A stretch of 64,000 nucleotides of DNA from Chondrosia reniformis (taxonomy: Eukaryota > Porifera > Demospongiae > Chondrillida > Chondrillidae): positions 5,016,501 through 5,080,500 of the forward strand of contig OX359193.1 of assembly GCA_947172415.1 (NCBI GenBank), written 5' to 3'. Positions 1 to 10,832 of this stretch are shown in pieces. The position numbers and the translations under genes were made by a program. The notes under the pieces are model-generated. The model was given only the letters and a program-made list of their open reading frames with translations, made no database searches and was not told the origin of the DNA. Position 1 is the first letter of the stretch. Every line of letters starts with the position of its first letter.

Positions 1-992
1 ACACATTGTCCATAGCTTGAAGCCTCTCTTAGTCGGCTTGAGTGGTACGTACTGCTTGAGTGCTGTTCTGCCCTTAAATGCAACCATTCCTTCATCAATG
101 CTGCATTCCTTATGTGGGTGGTAGGAGTTTAGACATCTTTCTTTAGTTGTATTTATAAGTGGTCTTACTTTATGTAAACGATCATAGCCTGGCTGATCCC
201 TAGGAATGGCTGTAAAATTGTTGTTCAGATGTTAAGTGCTACGAAGAACTAGGAAACACTTAAAAGGCATACCAACCGTGATCCCTATAACACCCAAAAG
301 GGGATCTGTGGACCAATAGTCCCTCAATTCTGGATCCCCATTACAATTTGTATGCCAAGAAAATGAGCTATTTCATTTTCAGAGGTGTCGTGCCATTTAT
401 AGCTCTCTGCAGGTGGTTTCTGAGAAGCATACAGATTAGTCTGGGTGGTTATTTCTTCAATAGTCCTCTTTCCAAAAATGAGAAGAAAGTAATCCAGTGC
501 TGTTGCCTCTTGTGCTGACAATCTTATTGCAGGACCAACTGACTTGTTGAACTGAGATGTCAATGTACCGGCATTGTCAGATTCCCCACTGAGTGAAGAA
601 TCATGAGAAGGAGATCTAGGCTGTTGAATTGGGATTGATGTTTGTGGTATTCTAGTCACTGACTGATCTTCTTGGCAAGAAATTGAATCCATCTGTCGAT
701 GTTCAGTGATTTCATCATCAGTAAATTCATAGTTCTCATCTATGTTGTTTTGTGCATCTTCCAAGGCATCCCTTCTTAGTGAAAGTCTTTGGCTCATGGT
801 ATCATCATCACTGTCATAGTCACTGTGATCAGAGTTTTCCCAGTCAGAATTCATTTGCTTAACTACACTACTCATATTCAGCTGAGCTGCCATGGTTTCT
901 ATATATGGTATGAATTTGTGTTTGTTTGTAAACATTGACAAATTAATCATAACGGCGTGATACAAATTTCGAATGATTATTAAATTAATCAA
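1..992 (-). pseudogene. piggyBac-type transposase remnant
   Basis: Read on the minus strand, 992 to 324 is open and encodes an acidic N-terminal region followed by the start of a PGBD/piggyBac DDE transposase domain (YFLLIFGKRTIEEI, then FLGIQIVMGI). The frame breaks near 324. The domain resumes in a second frame (PELRDYWSTDPLLG), meets an in-frame TAA near 225 and continues with HLNNN, IDEGMVAFKGR and KPTKRGFKLW to the window edge. I see at least one frameshift and one stop in the domain, so the copy is dead. The C-terminal half lies outside the window. Family members excise and integrate DNA at TTAA sites. The domain assignment is confident; the exact 5' end is not. Confidence 0.85.
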
Positions 993-2222
993 GAATGGAC
1001 CAGCAATGAATTGCGTTGTAAAACACTGACTGTATAGATCGAAATTGAAGTTTTTGTTTACCGATTTTAGTCGGCCCCATAAGCGACTTATATATACAAG
1101 GGCATTGCGTGATTCATGGCATTAAATGTCTTTTATAACGGCATTAGAAGGACAAAGGTACCGTGAGTGGTATGGGCCATCTTACAGTACATTTTTACAA
1201 TGTCCTTGATTACGATAAAATAACAATCGGAAATTGTTATAAAAACATCGTAAAGCTCTTAATCGTTACCTATTTTATCTTCGAACTTATTTTAATTCAA
1301 TAATTATTCATTGAAATCGTAGTCTTCCTTCTAAATTGGTTATTTCGGATTGAAATAACTTTGAGCCACTTTTGTGGCTCAAGAATCTTAACAGCATAGC
1401 GCAAGGAAAAAACAGGAATAGCAAAGGGTTAAATTCATTAAATTGTTGGTCATTATTAGGAAGCTTCTTGTATACTAGCCGAATTGCTTTCTGAGAAAAC
1501 AGAGGCATTAAATAAGTATTTTACATTTTTCTGTTCATACTAACATAGTGTGTTATTATATAAATAGGCACTTTATTAGTTAACAGTTTTCAGTTACCGG
1601 CTGATAGATCTGAGCTGTACTACATAGACTTCTTTGGCCTTTGTCTTGGTGTTTTAGGGCTGCTGTTAGATGTACAGTCATGATCAGTTGCCGCAGGAGA
1701 GGCTTCAGCTGGTGGATTGTTATTGAGCTTGGCTTGTATGTCTTGAAATTTTCTTTTAAACCAGTGAGCTCCTCAGTTTTGTTTTTGATTGTTGAACTAA
1801 GTTGTCTTATATACAACTATGTACATTGCATACAATATATTAGAGCTATATACTGCATATGGCATGTGCTATCACAGGATGAAAGAATAGGTGTACAGTT
1901 GGTTTCAATATTAGTGGAAACCACTGAAACCTACAAGTTGGTGAAGTTATCAGACTGACTATATATAAGTTACAGAATTAAGTGGATACTTGGCAGAAAC
2001 CCATGGTTTACAGTTTGTTTTAGTATAGTTTATACACGGTGGATAGCTGGTAAAGAATTCAATTTGGTTTAATTTTTACTGTCCAGGCATACATATATGT
2101 TATACCACAGCTGTTGATAGTAACATGCATGCACCTATCTGCAAATATCCAAATTAAATATAAAAAGATATACAATTTTTATGATAACAAATTCATTGCA
2201 GTTCAGCCTTGAATATTTCTTG
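993..2222. other. No supported gene
   Basis: AT-rich sequence with only short unsupported open frames on both strands. I saw no domain, splice-consistent exon set, RNA gene or clear repeat here. Confidence 0.5.
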
Positions 2223-2693
2223 TCAATAAAACATCATACCATAGAACCATATATATGCATCATGCACCTTTAGATATATGTACATATATAAATGAATCTG
2301 CAAATATGCACGTGCATGCACATGCATGTCAATCAAAAAAGATTTTGAGTTGTATAGGGCAGGTGAATAGCACAGAGTTGATACTGCAGGTGATGTAGTC
2401 ATGTTAACATGTCCTGCAGCTGCATCTTCAAAAGTACCAAATGCTGGAGCATATTTACCATTCAAACGAGCAAGAGGGACAAAAGTACTTGGCACAGCAT
2501 TAACATCTTCTCGGTTCCACATTAGCAATTCACTTCCATAATGATTTGTTCTACTCTGTAGTGACTTGGACCAATAAAGTTCTGCTATTGGGATGTTAAT
2601 TGGTTTCTTTTGTATACTGTTAAATTTGTAACAAAATATTTCTTGAATTTTACCTGGCCTAGAAATGATGCCACTTTGTGTATCAGTAATCAA
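2223..2693 (-). CDS. Unrecognised ORF, possible exon or TE fragment
   Basis: Minus-strand open frame of 156 codons. The part that looks like real protein is roughly 2330-2600 (SELLMWNREDVNAVPSTFVP, then ARLNGKYAPAFGTFEDAA); its composition is balanced, unlike the simple-sequence C-terminal tail (2223-2330), which is probably intron or UTR. I do not recognise the family. It could be an exon of a host gene or a piece of a transposon-encoded protein, and no partner exons with matching phase were found nearby. Confidence 0.3.
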   Translation of the reverse strand: MITDTQSGIISRPGKIQEIFCYKFNSIQKKPINIPIAELYWSKSLQSRTNHYGSELLMWNREDVNAVPSTFVPLARLNGKYAPAFGTFEDAAAGHVNMTTSPAVSTLCYSPALYNSKSFLIDMHVHARAYLQIHLYMYIYLKVHDAYIWFYGMMFY

Positions 2694-3316
2694 TTTTCCT
2701 TTCTTGTCACACTATTGAGCTCTAACATACCCGTGCTTAGAAAAAAGATTTCTTCACCTAGATATACACATTTGCAAGAAATAATACTTCTGGGTAGATA
2801 TTCTAAAGATGGAACTTGGCTTGAAAATATTATAGATAACATTTTCCTTAGAGTTTCCAACTATTCAAGACTAAGTAAATGATTTCTTTTGTAAAAATTG
2901 AACAAGAAATATTCTGTAGTGTCCTCCTGTCTCATTTCTATATAGTGCCTGCCAGCATAAATTTTCATTTTTTATTCAGATAGATTGATCCATTTCATAG
3001 GCTCTTATTCAAATTTGGTAATAGGTACACTTCTAAATTTTTCCAAATTTATGTAAAATAGACCAAGTTTTAATTTAATTGTGACTTGTGTTTCCATGGC
3101 AACCATTATTACATAATTAAAAATGGCGGAACTTAATTTCAAAAAGAAATTTCTTTAGTTATCTTCTACAATTTTTTTAAAATTCAGTTTTATTAATGTT
3201 CAATCTATATAAAACAACTCTGTAGAAGCGAATTTTTCAAAATTTATTTGTAACATGAAATATTTAGCAATTTGTTTAACATCTTGAATTATCCCCAAAT
3301 ATGGTAATATTATGTA

Positions 3317-3766
3317 CTGTAAATCTTTTAAAAATTTGTGAACTTTTGAGACTTTTCAATTCTTACTTTTCGAAGTTTAGGAGGAAATATGCGCCTCTTC
3401 GTTCGCGTCTTGCGAAAATTAGAGACTTCTTGCAAAATTAGAGGCGTTCTGACGCCATTTTAGGGAGGTACAAAATGGCTGCTTCTGGCTCGTTCTTTGT
3501 CATGATATCATGCATTATTCGTGGGTACCATGTCTACAAAGAGGTTTGGAGCCCCAATATTGGAGAGAACTTTGTGTGCTTTGACGAGAAAGAGAACGTT
3601 CATGACAGGAAAGCGGTAGCAGTGCCCATTTTACATGTGCGTTGCCGAAATTAGAGGGCGTTTTTGAACTTTAGAGTTTGCGAAGAGTTCAAATTTTTAG
3701 AGCGTTTCAGTGCATAATCGCAAAATGTTTACGAAAATTAGTTTCGAATTTTTAGAAGGTTTACGG
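3317..3766. mobile_element. TIR element carrying a HIRAN-like ORF
   Basis: A 450-bp element bounded by imperfect terminal inverted repeats: the left end reads CTGTAAATCTTTTAAAAATT and the right end, reverse-complemented, reads CCGTAAACCTTCTAAAAATT. Each end is flanked by TA, consistent with a TA target duplication. The interior is rich in short direct and inverted copies of AAAATTAGAG-like and GAACTTTAGAG-like words. It contains the small ORF at 3475-3654. No transposase is present, so it would be non-autonomous. Confidence 0.65.
3475..3654 (+). CDS. Short HIRAN-like ORF inside a TIR element
   Basis: ATG at 3475, TAG at 3652-3654, 59 residues. It contains CIIRGYHVYKEVWSPNIGE and ENVHDRKAVAV. 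This is the pattern of HIRAN-type domains (an RG-Y-H/V start, then an N-x-H/D-x-x-AVAV core), which bind DNA ends in HLTF-like proteins and occur in many animal transposon-associated proteins. The ORF stops just after the AVAV strand, so only about half of a HIRAN fold is encoded. It sits centrally between terminal inverted repeats, which suggests capture by the element or descent from a larger transposon protein. Expression is unknown. Confidence 0.5.
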   Translation: MAASGSFFVMISCIIRGYHVYKEVWSPNIGENFVCFDEKENVHDRKAVAVPILHVRCRN

Positions 3767-3822
3767 TATATATCAATTACAAAGTGAACAAATGCACATT
3801 TAATATATTAATAGAAAGTCTA

Positions 3823-4187
3823 TCATTCGGTTGGATAAACTATACGGTGAGATTTGTATAGTTTAACTTTGTCAATTGCTTTTGCTCCATTTTTTCCCAT
3901 TCGGTATGCTTCCAGGTACTCTCTAACTTTTCTGTAGTATTTTCTGATGTTATCCAAAGTAACAGAATCAGGACATGTATGATAAAAAGAAATTACTGCT
4001 CTTCTGATTTCCTCAAAACTTGGAGCAGTAGTTGCCGTGTATAGTGGTCTCAATACACCCTCAAAGCTGTGAAGGAGGCATTGATTGTCAGCCGGTACAT
4101 CAAATAATATGTAGTCATCCATTCCAATCTTTAAGTTTAAGTGGGTGTATTGGCTGGGAAGGTTATTGAACTCCTTTTCCAATGCAG
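3823..4187 (-). CDS. OTU-like exon, copy 1
   Basis: Minus-strand exon beginning after an acceptor-like TATTATAG and ending with a stop, about 120 codons. It contains FDVPADNQCLLHSFEGVL, which resembles the D-x-x-x-C catalytic segment of OTU cysteine proteases (deubiquitinases), and ends with a His-containing SHRIVYPTE that could supply the His. The match is by eye and weak: the usual D-G-N-C reads D-N-Q-C. Its 5' part (from 3971) is duplicated at 4624-4834, where the copy lacks this C-terminal half. The following 150 nt upstream in the gene (4200-4440) encode a second open segment (NGGCSKSFPNEKELAKWIAQ) that looks like a degenerate C2H2 finger and is also duplicated. Confidence 0.4.
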
Positions 4188-4456
4188 CTATAATAAATGA
4201 AGTTGGCTTTTTCAGTTATTACTGCTTTGCTTTTGTTAGAAATTGACTTCTCCAGTCCTTTTTGTGCTGCTGTGCAATCCATTTGGCTAGTTCCTTCTCA
4301 TTTGGGAAGGACTTGGAGCATCCTCCATTCTTCTTTGTAGCACAAACAAACCCTGGCTCTTTGGATGGTCTCTAATCTTTATTAACTTCAGTATCTCCTC
4401 AATTTCATTAGATGAAATGCTTGGCATCCTGCAATGGACATCTCCAGAAACAGACT
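3971..4456. repeat. 486-bp segmental duplication, copy 1
   Basis: This segment recurs in the same orientation at 4624-5109 with only a handful of substitutions (for example A/G at 3990 vs 4643). It contains part of the OTU-like exon and the finger-like segment. The near identity suggests a recent duplication or gene conversion. Confidence 0.9.
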
Positions 4457-4623
4457 GTTTGAAAATGGTGGCTTCTTCAAATGTCGAATCCAGCGACCAA
4501 AACTGTATCCAAATCAATTGAACAGTCGAGCCAGGTGGTGCTTTTGAATCGCCGTTAACTTATTTACATCCCTGCCTCTGAACAACTGCTGTTTCTCTAT
4601 CTTGTTAAAGCAACAGGATAACA

Positions 4624-5109
4624 GGACATGTATGATAAAAAGAAGTTACTGCTCTTCTGATTTCCTCAAAACTTGGAGCAGTAGTTGCCGTGTATAGTGG
4701 TCTCAATACACCCTCAAAGCTGTGAAGGAGGCATTGATTGTCAGCCGGTACATCAAATAATATGTAGTCATCCATTCCAATCTTCAAGTTTAAGTGGGTG
4801 TATTGGCTGGGAAGGTTATTGAACTCCTTTTCCAATGCAGCTGTAATAAATGAAGTTGGCTTTTTCGGTTATTACTGCTTTGCTTTTGTTAGAAATTGAC
4901 TTCTCCAGTCCTTTTTGTGCTGCTGTGCAATCCATTTGGCTAGTTCCTTCTCATTTGGGAAGGACTTGGAGCATCCTCCATTCTTCTTTGTAGCACAAAC
5001 AAACCCTGGCTCTTTGGATGGTCTCTAATCTTTATTAACTTCAGTATCTCCTCAATTTCATTAGATGAAATGCTTGGCATCCTGCAATGGACATCTCCAG
5101 AAACAGACT
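4624..5109. repeat. 486-bp segmental duplication, copy 2
   Basis: Direct copy of 3971-4456, offset by 653 bp, separated by a 167-bp unique spacer. On the minus strand it encodes a truncated version of the OTU-like protein; the reading frame runs into unique sequence at 4624 and stops, so the C-terminal His-containing part is missing. Confidence 0.9.
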
Positions 5110-5189
5110 AGCATAGGTCATCTTCTGTATTTTTATCTAGGAAAGACTGCACAAAAACCACAAACAGTGGAAGGAGTTCAGTGACACTG

Positions 5190-7713
5190 TCACTGAATGA
5201 GTGATGTACAGTCCAGAGTTGTAGCAATAGTATCAGCCACTTTATAGATAAGTCTATTGCAACATGCATGCCTTAAGCTTGAGGTAACAGCCACTGATTT
5301 TTTAGACTGCTGAAATGGCATTTCTTCATCTGATTCACATGATTCATCAACAAACAAAGCTATATATGGGAAGAACATGTTGAATTAATAACATAATACT
5401 GAATGACACCATATAATCTATGTCACAGTGTATGTATGATGAAGCCTTATTAAAACATACTTTCATGTATATCAAAGATGTCATCATCTTCCATCTCATC
5501 TTCAGTATCACTACTGTCTCTTATATCATCTGCAGGTTCAGGTGCTAATTGATTGCTGAATTCATACTGGTCAGCTTGGCTAATAGCTTCAGTGTCATTT
5601 GGAATCACTGTGTCCTCTCTAACTTGTCCATCCTGAAAGGCCATAACATATACAGTAAATCTCTGCATGAGAATAACTATACCCCCAAAGTTCGGTTTAA
5701 ACACTGCACCAACTGCCTTGGTTAACAAGGCTGAACAAGATCTTGTTATCCTGCAAAAACAGCTTAGTTAACAAAGTTTAACAGACTTTGTAGTTAACAG
5801 ACTTGTACAACCCTGTTAAACCAAGTGATGAATATAATATGATCATATTCACCGTGGCCTTAATAATATTCATGATCTCGTGTTACTGTCAACGTGTCGC
5901 CATAAAAATGAAGTATACAATCAGTAATTATGTATGTACCATATGCAATTGAGCATGCTCAGAAGTCATCTCCTAATATACGTAGATCTTCTATATACGG
6001 ATCTCACTATAAATATATACCTTTAACCTATATAGTATAGAATACAGGATATATATAGCTAGATCACATGAAATAGGCATGACATTTAGAGGGATAATCA
6101 TATTACATCCGATTCATTATTATTGTGTACAAATGTAAATGCTTAAATTTATCTTTACTTATAATTGTTCTTTCTCTGTGGAATGAAAAAGATAGACTAG
6201 TGCATTGACAGGTTTCTATAGTGGACATATATCAGAGAGTACAGGAGTACTCTATAAGTAGGAATGGCCGAAAAAAATGGCCGCCCTATCTAATGTATTA
6301 CCAATTAACACCTCATAAATCGCTCAACGAAGCGATTTTCTGTTATATTCGGTTATTTGCAGCCATTCATGCACTCTTTTCTAAATGCCAAAATGTCTTT
6401 CAATGCTCTAAAGCGTTCAAAAAGCGGTTAACCAGGAATAGGCCCATTCCCGAAATTCATTTTTTCTTTTGTCAGATGGATTAGCGCTAATATGCAAACT
6501 TATGCAGGCACGTACAAGTTATAAATCGTTATAAATGTTTCTGAACTAGGGACTGGACAACCCTAAGTCCGAATGCGCTCTACAGGAAACAGGTTAATTA
6601 TGAAAAGTGAAAATTGTGGTCTTCTCGGCTGCCATTTTTAGATAAGAGATCATGGCTTTTGGCACATTTCCCTTGTCTGAGAGTTATTTCGAGATTTTTG
6701 CCAAATAAATTTTCAAATAAATTTAAAACAAGTAATATTAAGAAGAAAAAAGGGGGAATACAAGTAAATAAAAAACATTTACAAAAATGATGCTAGAAGT
6801 AGGAATGGCAGTGTTCACTAATACATCTGTAAAAAGTCACTTCTGTGTTTGGGATCACCATTCCTACTTCACCTTAGTGCGCCCAAACACAGAAGTGTAT
6901 GGTAAAGTTACTTAAATTTCAGTATACATGCAACTTCTGTATGATTTGCCTTATATAATCACTGTCTTGTTTCAAAACTTTTTGCAGATGTATTAGTGAA
7001 CACTGCCATTCCTACTTCTAACATGCTTCATTTTTGTAAATGTTTTTTATTTACTTGTTAAAATTGAGTATGCATTCTCACCTCAACATCCATCACATTG
7101 GCATAAAGAGCTTTACTAAAGCAGGGGAACTTTTCTGGCAAGCAGAAACTTCCAAGCTCTGTCACTTTCAGCTGTTGTCTATCATCACTTAAATCATACA
7201 AATAGAGTTCCACCTTTAAGCATAAAAAAGTCAACATTATACATGGAGATATGTAAAAAAGAAAATTGACCCCTCTTCTAGAAGGCACTTTTGTGGCTAT
7301 GTATAAAAGGCTGCATAATTTCAATTAACCCTAGCTTAGCAGCTTGCGTTTTTACTTTTGTTAGCCCCTCGAGGTTTTTGGGCCAAAAAGTGGCTAACAT
7401 GACAGAAGAAGCATTTTCTTTTGTACAGTAAGGCTTTCCTTATAAGACTTAGATCTTAAACAAAGTAATGAAGGCAAGAGGTATAGGGTAAACAATGTTT
7501 TCAATTTCAATTTACATGTATATATATGTATATGTAAATACTCACCAAGAGAGGATTTCTATTGATTTGTTTAAATGTAAAACTTTCCTTGGGTATTACT
7601 GCACTCAAAAGCCCAAGCATTGCCTTCTGTTGCCCACGCCAATGTGCAGCTACTGCACATCGCAATTGATTGATTCCCTTTTGATAGTCAGCAATATCAC
7701 CCTTGGACTTGAA
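5190..7713 (-). CDS. Unrecognised multi-exon gene, 3' part
   Basis: Four consecutive minus-strand exons join with matching phases: 7713-7546 (56 codons, contains AVAAHWRGQQKAMLGLLSAV), 7213-7082 (44 codons, starts VELYLYDLSDDRQQLKV), 5632-5461 (57 codons plus one base) and 5359-5190 (ends at a stop). All have GT donors and AG acceptors. The C-terminal two exons are strongly acidic (DTEDEMEDDDIFD, then DESCESDEEM), suggesting an intrinsically disordered tail. The third intron contains the 6760-7058 foldback element. I do not recognise the family. The upstream exons are uncertain; the pair at 9457-9201 could belong to it, but the phase between 9201 and 7713 does not join directly, so at least one exon is missing. 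Confidence 0.5.
5729..6759. other. Intron sequence with dispersed repeat word
   Basis: No coding signal seen. Around 6232-6250 the word ATCAGAGAGTAC followed by AGTACT recurs at about 54940, and AAGTAGGAATGGC here is shared with the 6760-7058 foldback, so this stretch probably contains old MITE debris. Confidence 0.4.
6760..7058. mobile_element. Foldback MITE with nested inner palindrome
   Basis: About 75 bp at each end are inverted repeats of each other: the left arm starts ACAAGTAAATAAAAAACATT and ends near 6836, and the right arm runs 6979-7058 with only a short indel and a few mismatches. Inside, a second perfect 16-bp inverted repeat (CACTTCTGTGTTTGGG at 6838-6853, complement at 6882-6897) encloses another copy of the CATTCCTACTTC word. 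No ORF. Located in an intron of the unrecognised minus-strand gene. Confidence 0.85.
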
Positions 7714-8211
7714 CTGAAGGGATATTTAGGGATACAATTCAGCTTACAGTTGGCAGGGTTAAGGACATGTTAAGTAGCTCAAAATAGCAACTGTTTACAG
7801 AAACACAACATCCTTCTTTCACAATTGACTTTTCACCATATATTCTCCAAAAACTGGCAGCTCCAGATTGTGCTGAATCCAAACCATGGCTTTTATGACT
7901 ACATTAAATCAAATGTCTTACTTTTATACACATGGAATTTGCAAATTTTAATATGATTAGTGCTGTAAATAAAAAAAAACAGTATTTTGAGTTAAAAAAA
8001 CTCGTGGGCTGCTGCCCCACACTTGAACTACATGGCCACTTTGTTGGGCTTACTTATATATAATTTTAATCTTGACTATTTTCGACCTTTACAGTGACCT
8101 CAAAATTAAAAAGAACGATCATAGAAAAATATAGTTAACTATAAAACTTGCCGAATACTGCCATTTCTAAATTAGTAGAACCTAGTAAAAATTAAGTTTT
8201 GTAATAGTTAC

Positions 8212-8284
8212 CAAAGGCGGGCTTCCCCACTACAGCGATTCCAATGATGCTGCTTCCAAGAACATACTTCCACAGATGGTACAT
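8212..8284 (-). CDS. Possible first exon, membrane-anchor type
   Basis: Minus-strand ATG at 8284 opens 24 codons (MYHLWKYVLGSSIIGIAVVG, then KPAF) and ends at a GT donor in phase 1. A basic/aromatic N-terminus followed by a hydrophobic stretch would suit a signal anchor, as in some short-chain dehydrogenases. There is no following exon that I can join, so this may be chance. Confidence 0.25.
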
Positions 8285-8562
8285 GTTTCAGACAAAGACC
8301 AGAGCTTGAAATAAGTTTTACAAAGTGCTCAGACAGAATGTCCAAGCAGTTTTGCTATCCTATTTCCCAAATTTGTTCAGACATTCTGAAGTACCTTTTA
8401 AGCCTATGGTAACTTAGCCAAAATGATAGGTCACCTCAGATAACTGTTTTTGTCATTGACTTATACATTCTATACACCAAACAAAATTATTAAAATGCTA
8501 TTGTATACATGCACATGAGTTCAAAGCAGAAATGTTGGAAGGTGTGGGGTCTAATTAATTTT

Positions 8563-8727
8563 CGTACTCGCAAGAATCGAGGGCAAGTCACTCAGGGATG
8601 CAAGTGATAAGTGGCTATCTCAAGGGCAAATCTCAACTTGGCTTTTCCTCGCTTGTGCCTCGAACTTGAATACCACTCTTTATCACTCGCTTCGCCAAGT
8701 GACTCGCCCTCAATTCTTGCAAGTACG
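8563..8727. mobile_element. Small hairpin MITE
   Basis: Arms 8563-8610 and 8680-8727 are inverted repeats (left begins CGTACTCGCAAGAATCGAGG; right, reverse-complemented, begins CGTACTTGCAAGAATTGAGG) with several mismatches; weaker pairing continues into the loop. No coding content. Confidence 0.75.
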
Positions 8728-9058
8728 TGTTTTCAAACGCACTGTGATGAAGGCAGAGTGGCCCGCTAAACTGAAAGCGCCTAAGGAGAACACTGTATAA
8801 TAATAATACACTCAACGTTATCCGATATCGTCGAATAAAGTGTTCAGACACTATGTCCGTCTAGTCTCAAGTCTGTTTAGACAAATGTGAGAAAAGGTCG
8901 AAAAATATCTGATGCCCGATAACAATTGCTAATTAGTAAAGAATTTTTGTTTTTTAATCGTTAGGGTGAATGCGTTATTTAGCGTTAGTGGTTACACACC
9001 AGAAGAAATCAATACCGTAACCAAGCGTTACCAGGTATTCTTTTAAGTTGTTTTGTCA

Positions 9059-9130
9059 TACTGATTATCCTAGGGGTAACTTGGATCTCTTTAAATTTTG
9101 TAACTTGGTAGTACTTGATTGTAATTATAT
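9059..9130. repeat. Dispersed repeat, copy A
   Basis: The stretch beginning ACTGATTATCCTAGGGGT and continuing CACTTGGATCTCTTTAAA (AACTTGG here) recurs at 56490-56565, followed there by a degenerate second unit (56581-56645). No coding content. Confidence 0.7.
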
Positions 9131-9200
9131 ATATATATACAGTGTGTATAGCCTTGCATTATTGATAAAGTATGTATATATCTATATATACATTTCTTAC

Positions 9201-9457
9201 CACTCTGCAAATTATCAAAGCTTGATGATGTTCCACTGTGCCTATTACTGCTGTAGAGTCTTGTTATAGGTCTCATAATGTCTTCTTCATAAAAGTCTGC
9301 ACATGTACAGTCAGCAGTGTTATATATAATTACAAGTACTTGACTTTCAAGCATAGATTTATTAACTGTTTATACCTTGGGAGTCTTCATTATCCATTAC
9401 AGACTTTAGAACTTCAGCTGCAGTTTTTTGTGCTCCAAAGTGGTACATGTCACCCAT
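9201..9457 (-). CDS. Two 5' exons of an unrecognised gene
   Basis: Minus strand: ATG at 9457 starts MGDMYHFGAQKTAAEVLKSV; the exon ends at 9376 with a GTATAA donor in phase 1. The next exon, 9296-9201, starts after a TGCAG acceptor with matching phase (the junction codon gives Gln-Asp), encodes DFYEEDIMRPITRLYSSN and a Ser-rich tail, and ends at a GTAAG donor in phase 1. The two exons are convincing as a pair. They may be the start of the gene whose 3' exons are at 7713-5190, but a linking exon was not found. Function unknown. Confidence 0.45.
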
Positions 9458-9740
9458 TCTCACTATACATATAGCATTGTTTATGATCAGTAAAAATTAA
9501 ATTAAAGTTGCATATAGGGTTTGATTCACCTGGATCAAGTGCCTACTTATTGATACAGTATACAGCCTAGCTACAGCTAATTCACTCAAAGTTCCTCCAA
9601 AAAAGTTCCATAATAGAATTCATAGGGGTTGACATTACATCATCATTCAATAAAAGGCTTTTTTAGCACAATATCATGATCACATAGGCTGGATTTGAGG
9701 GGTAGACTTCTGATACTAATTATAGGGACTACCATATGTG

Positions 9741-10126
9741 ACCATCCATGGGAAAAGGGGCATTTTTGCTCTGTAGCAATATGTTTAATACGGGTGGTTT
9801 AAAAACATGGCGGCAAAATAGTAAAAACTGCAGTTCTCTTTTAATATCATTAAATACTCATTACTCTAACCTTTCCCAATGTTGCCGTCGTTATTTCGGT
9901 CTTCTTTGTGTGATAAATCCAATCTTATTAAATAGAAGCTACCAGAAATACGCCATTTTGTTCTATATACGGAACAGTAAATATCATAATTGTTCGACTA
10001 GATTTGATTTGATTCGATTGAGATTGTGCAATCAATTATGTCATCATTTTATGCGGAGTTTTACCTAAACGGAAGTAAAATTTTAAAAGCTGTTTTACCA
10101 TAATCCTTTTGGTAACTGTTCTGTTA
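9741..10126. repeat. MITE-family copy, right end lost
   Basis: Closely similar over more than 300 bp to the 480-bp element at 45955-46434; shared words include TTATTTCGGTCTTCTTTGTG and TTTACCTAAACGGAAGTAA. The left end (ACCATCCATGGGAAAAGGGG) matches the terminal repeat of that element (ACCGTCCATGCGAAAA). No matching right terminus was found, so this copy appears truncated. Confidence 0.8.
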
Positions 10127-10568
10127 TCATGTCAGTTAATGATAGCGATGAAAAGGTATTAGCCAGGTAGTTTGATATTTGGATATATCATGTCCTGCAC
10201 TGAGCTCACAGTTTCAGTATATATGTATACTGTATACATAGCTAGAGTAGAAATCACAGAAAATGTGAGTCGCCCAAAGCAGGAGTTAATTGTTTTCAGC
10301 CGGCATATGTCTGCTGGTATAGCACACATGTACGTATATATGTACACCACACTGATGAAAGCCAATAAGCTTGAAACAGTTGCAGCTGCAGCTGTAGTGG
10401 TTCTATATTATCTTTTTTATGTATTATAAAAATATCTACATATGTTTGAATGGATTTCACTAAGTCTCAAATTTGCATATGTTTAGCTCATAATATCAAT
10501 TATCTTTAATTATAATACAAAAATATTTACCAAAAATGTATCATATGTATAAATAAATGTATATGTAA
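10127..10568. other. No supported gene
   Basis: AT-rich spacer between the MITE copy and the LTR element. Only short unsupported open frames, no recognisable site. Confidence 0.5.
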
Positions 10569-10794
10569 TGAGGTTGGGGACAAACGATTACTTCGAGATA
10601 GGCAGGGGATATAACAAGCGTCCGACAACACCGCGATGAACAGCAATACTATTCAATCAAGGTACAACTACAAGAACTCAAAAGGATTAACTAACACGAG
10701 GACACTAAAACACGTTACTTCCGTTAATATATAATTGAGCTCACAGGTAAGTGAGAACACATACACTAATTGGACAGTCAGGGGGCATACTACA
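10569..10794 (-). repeat. 3' LTR of the Gypsy element
   Basis: 226-bp LTR at the downstream end of the minus-strand element; starts TGTAGTATGCC on the minus strand directly after the polypurine tract and ends CCTCA. Confidence 0.9.
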
Positions 10795-10832
10795 CACTTC
10801 CCCCCTAAGTCCTACAAGTTCAACATGCATAG

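Noticed and set aside
6221..6484. 87-codon plus-strand open frame
   Set aside because: Lies in an intron with MITE-like words; no splice partners or family resemblance.
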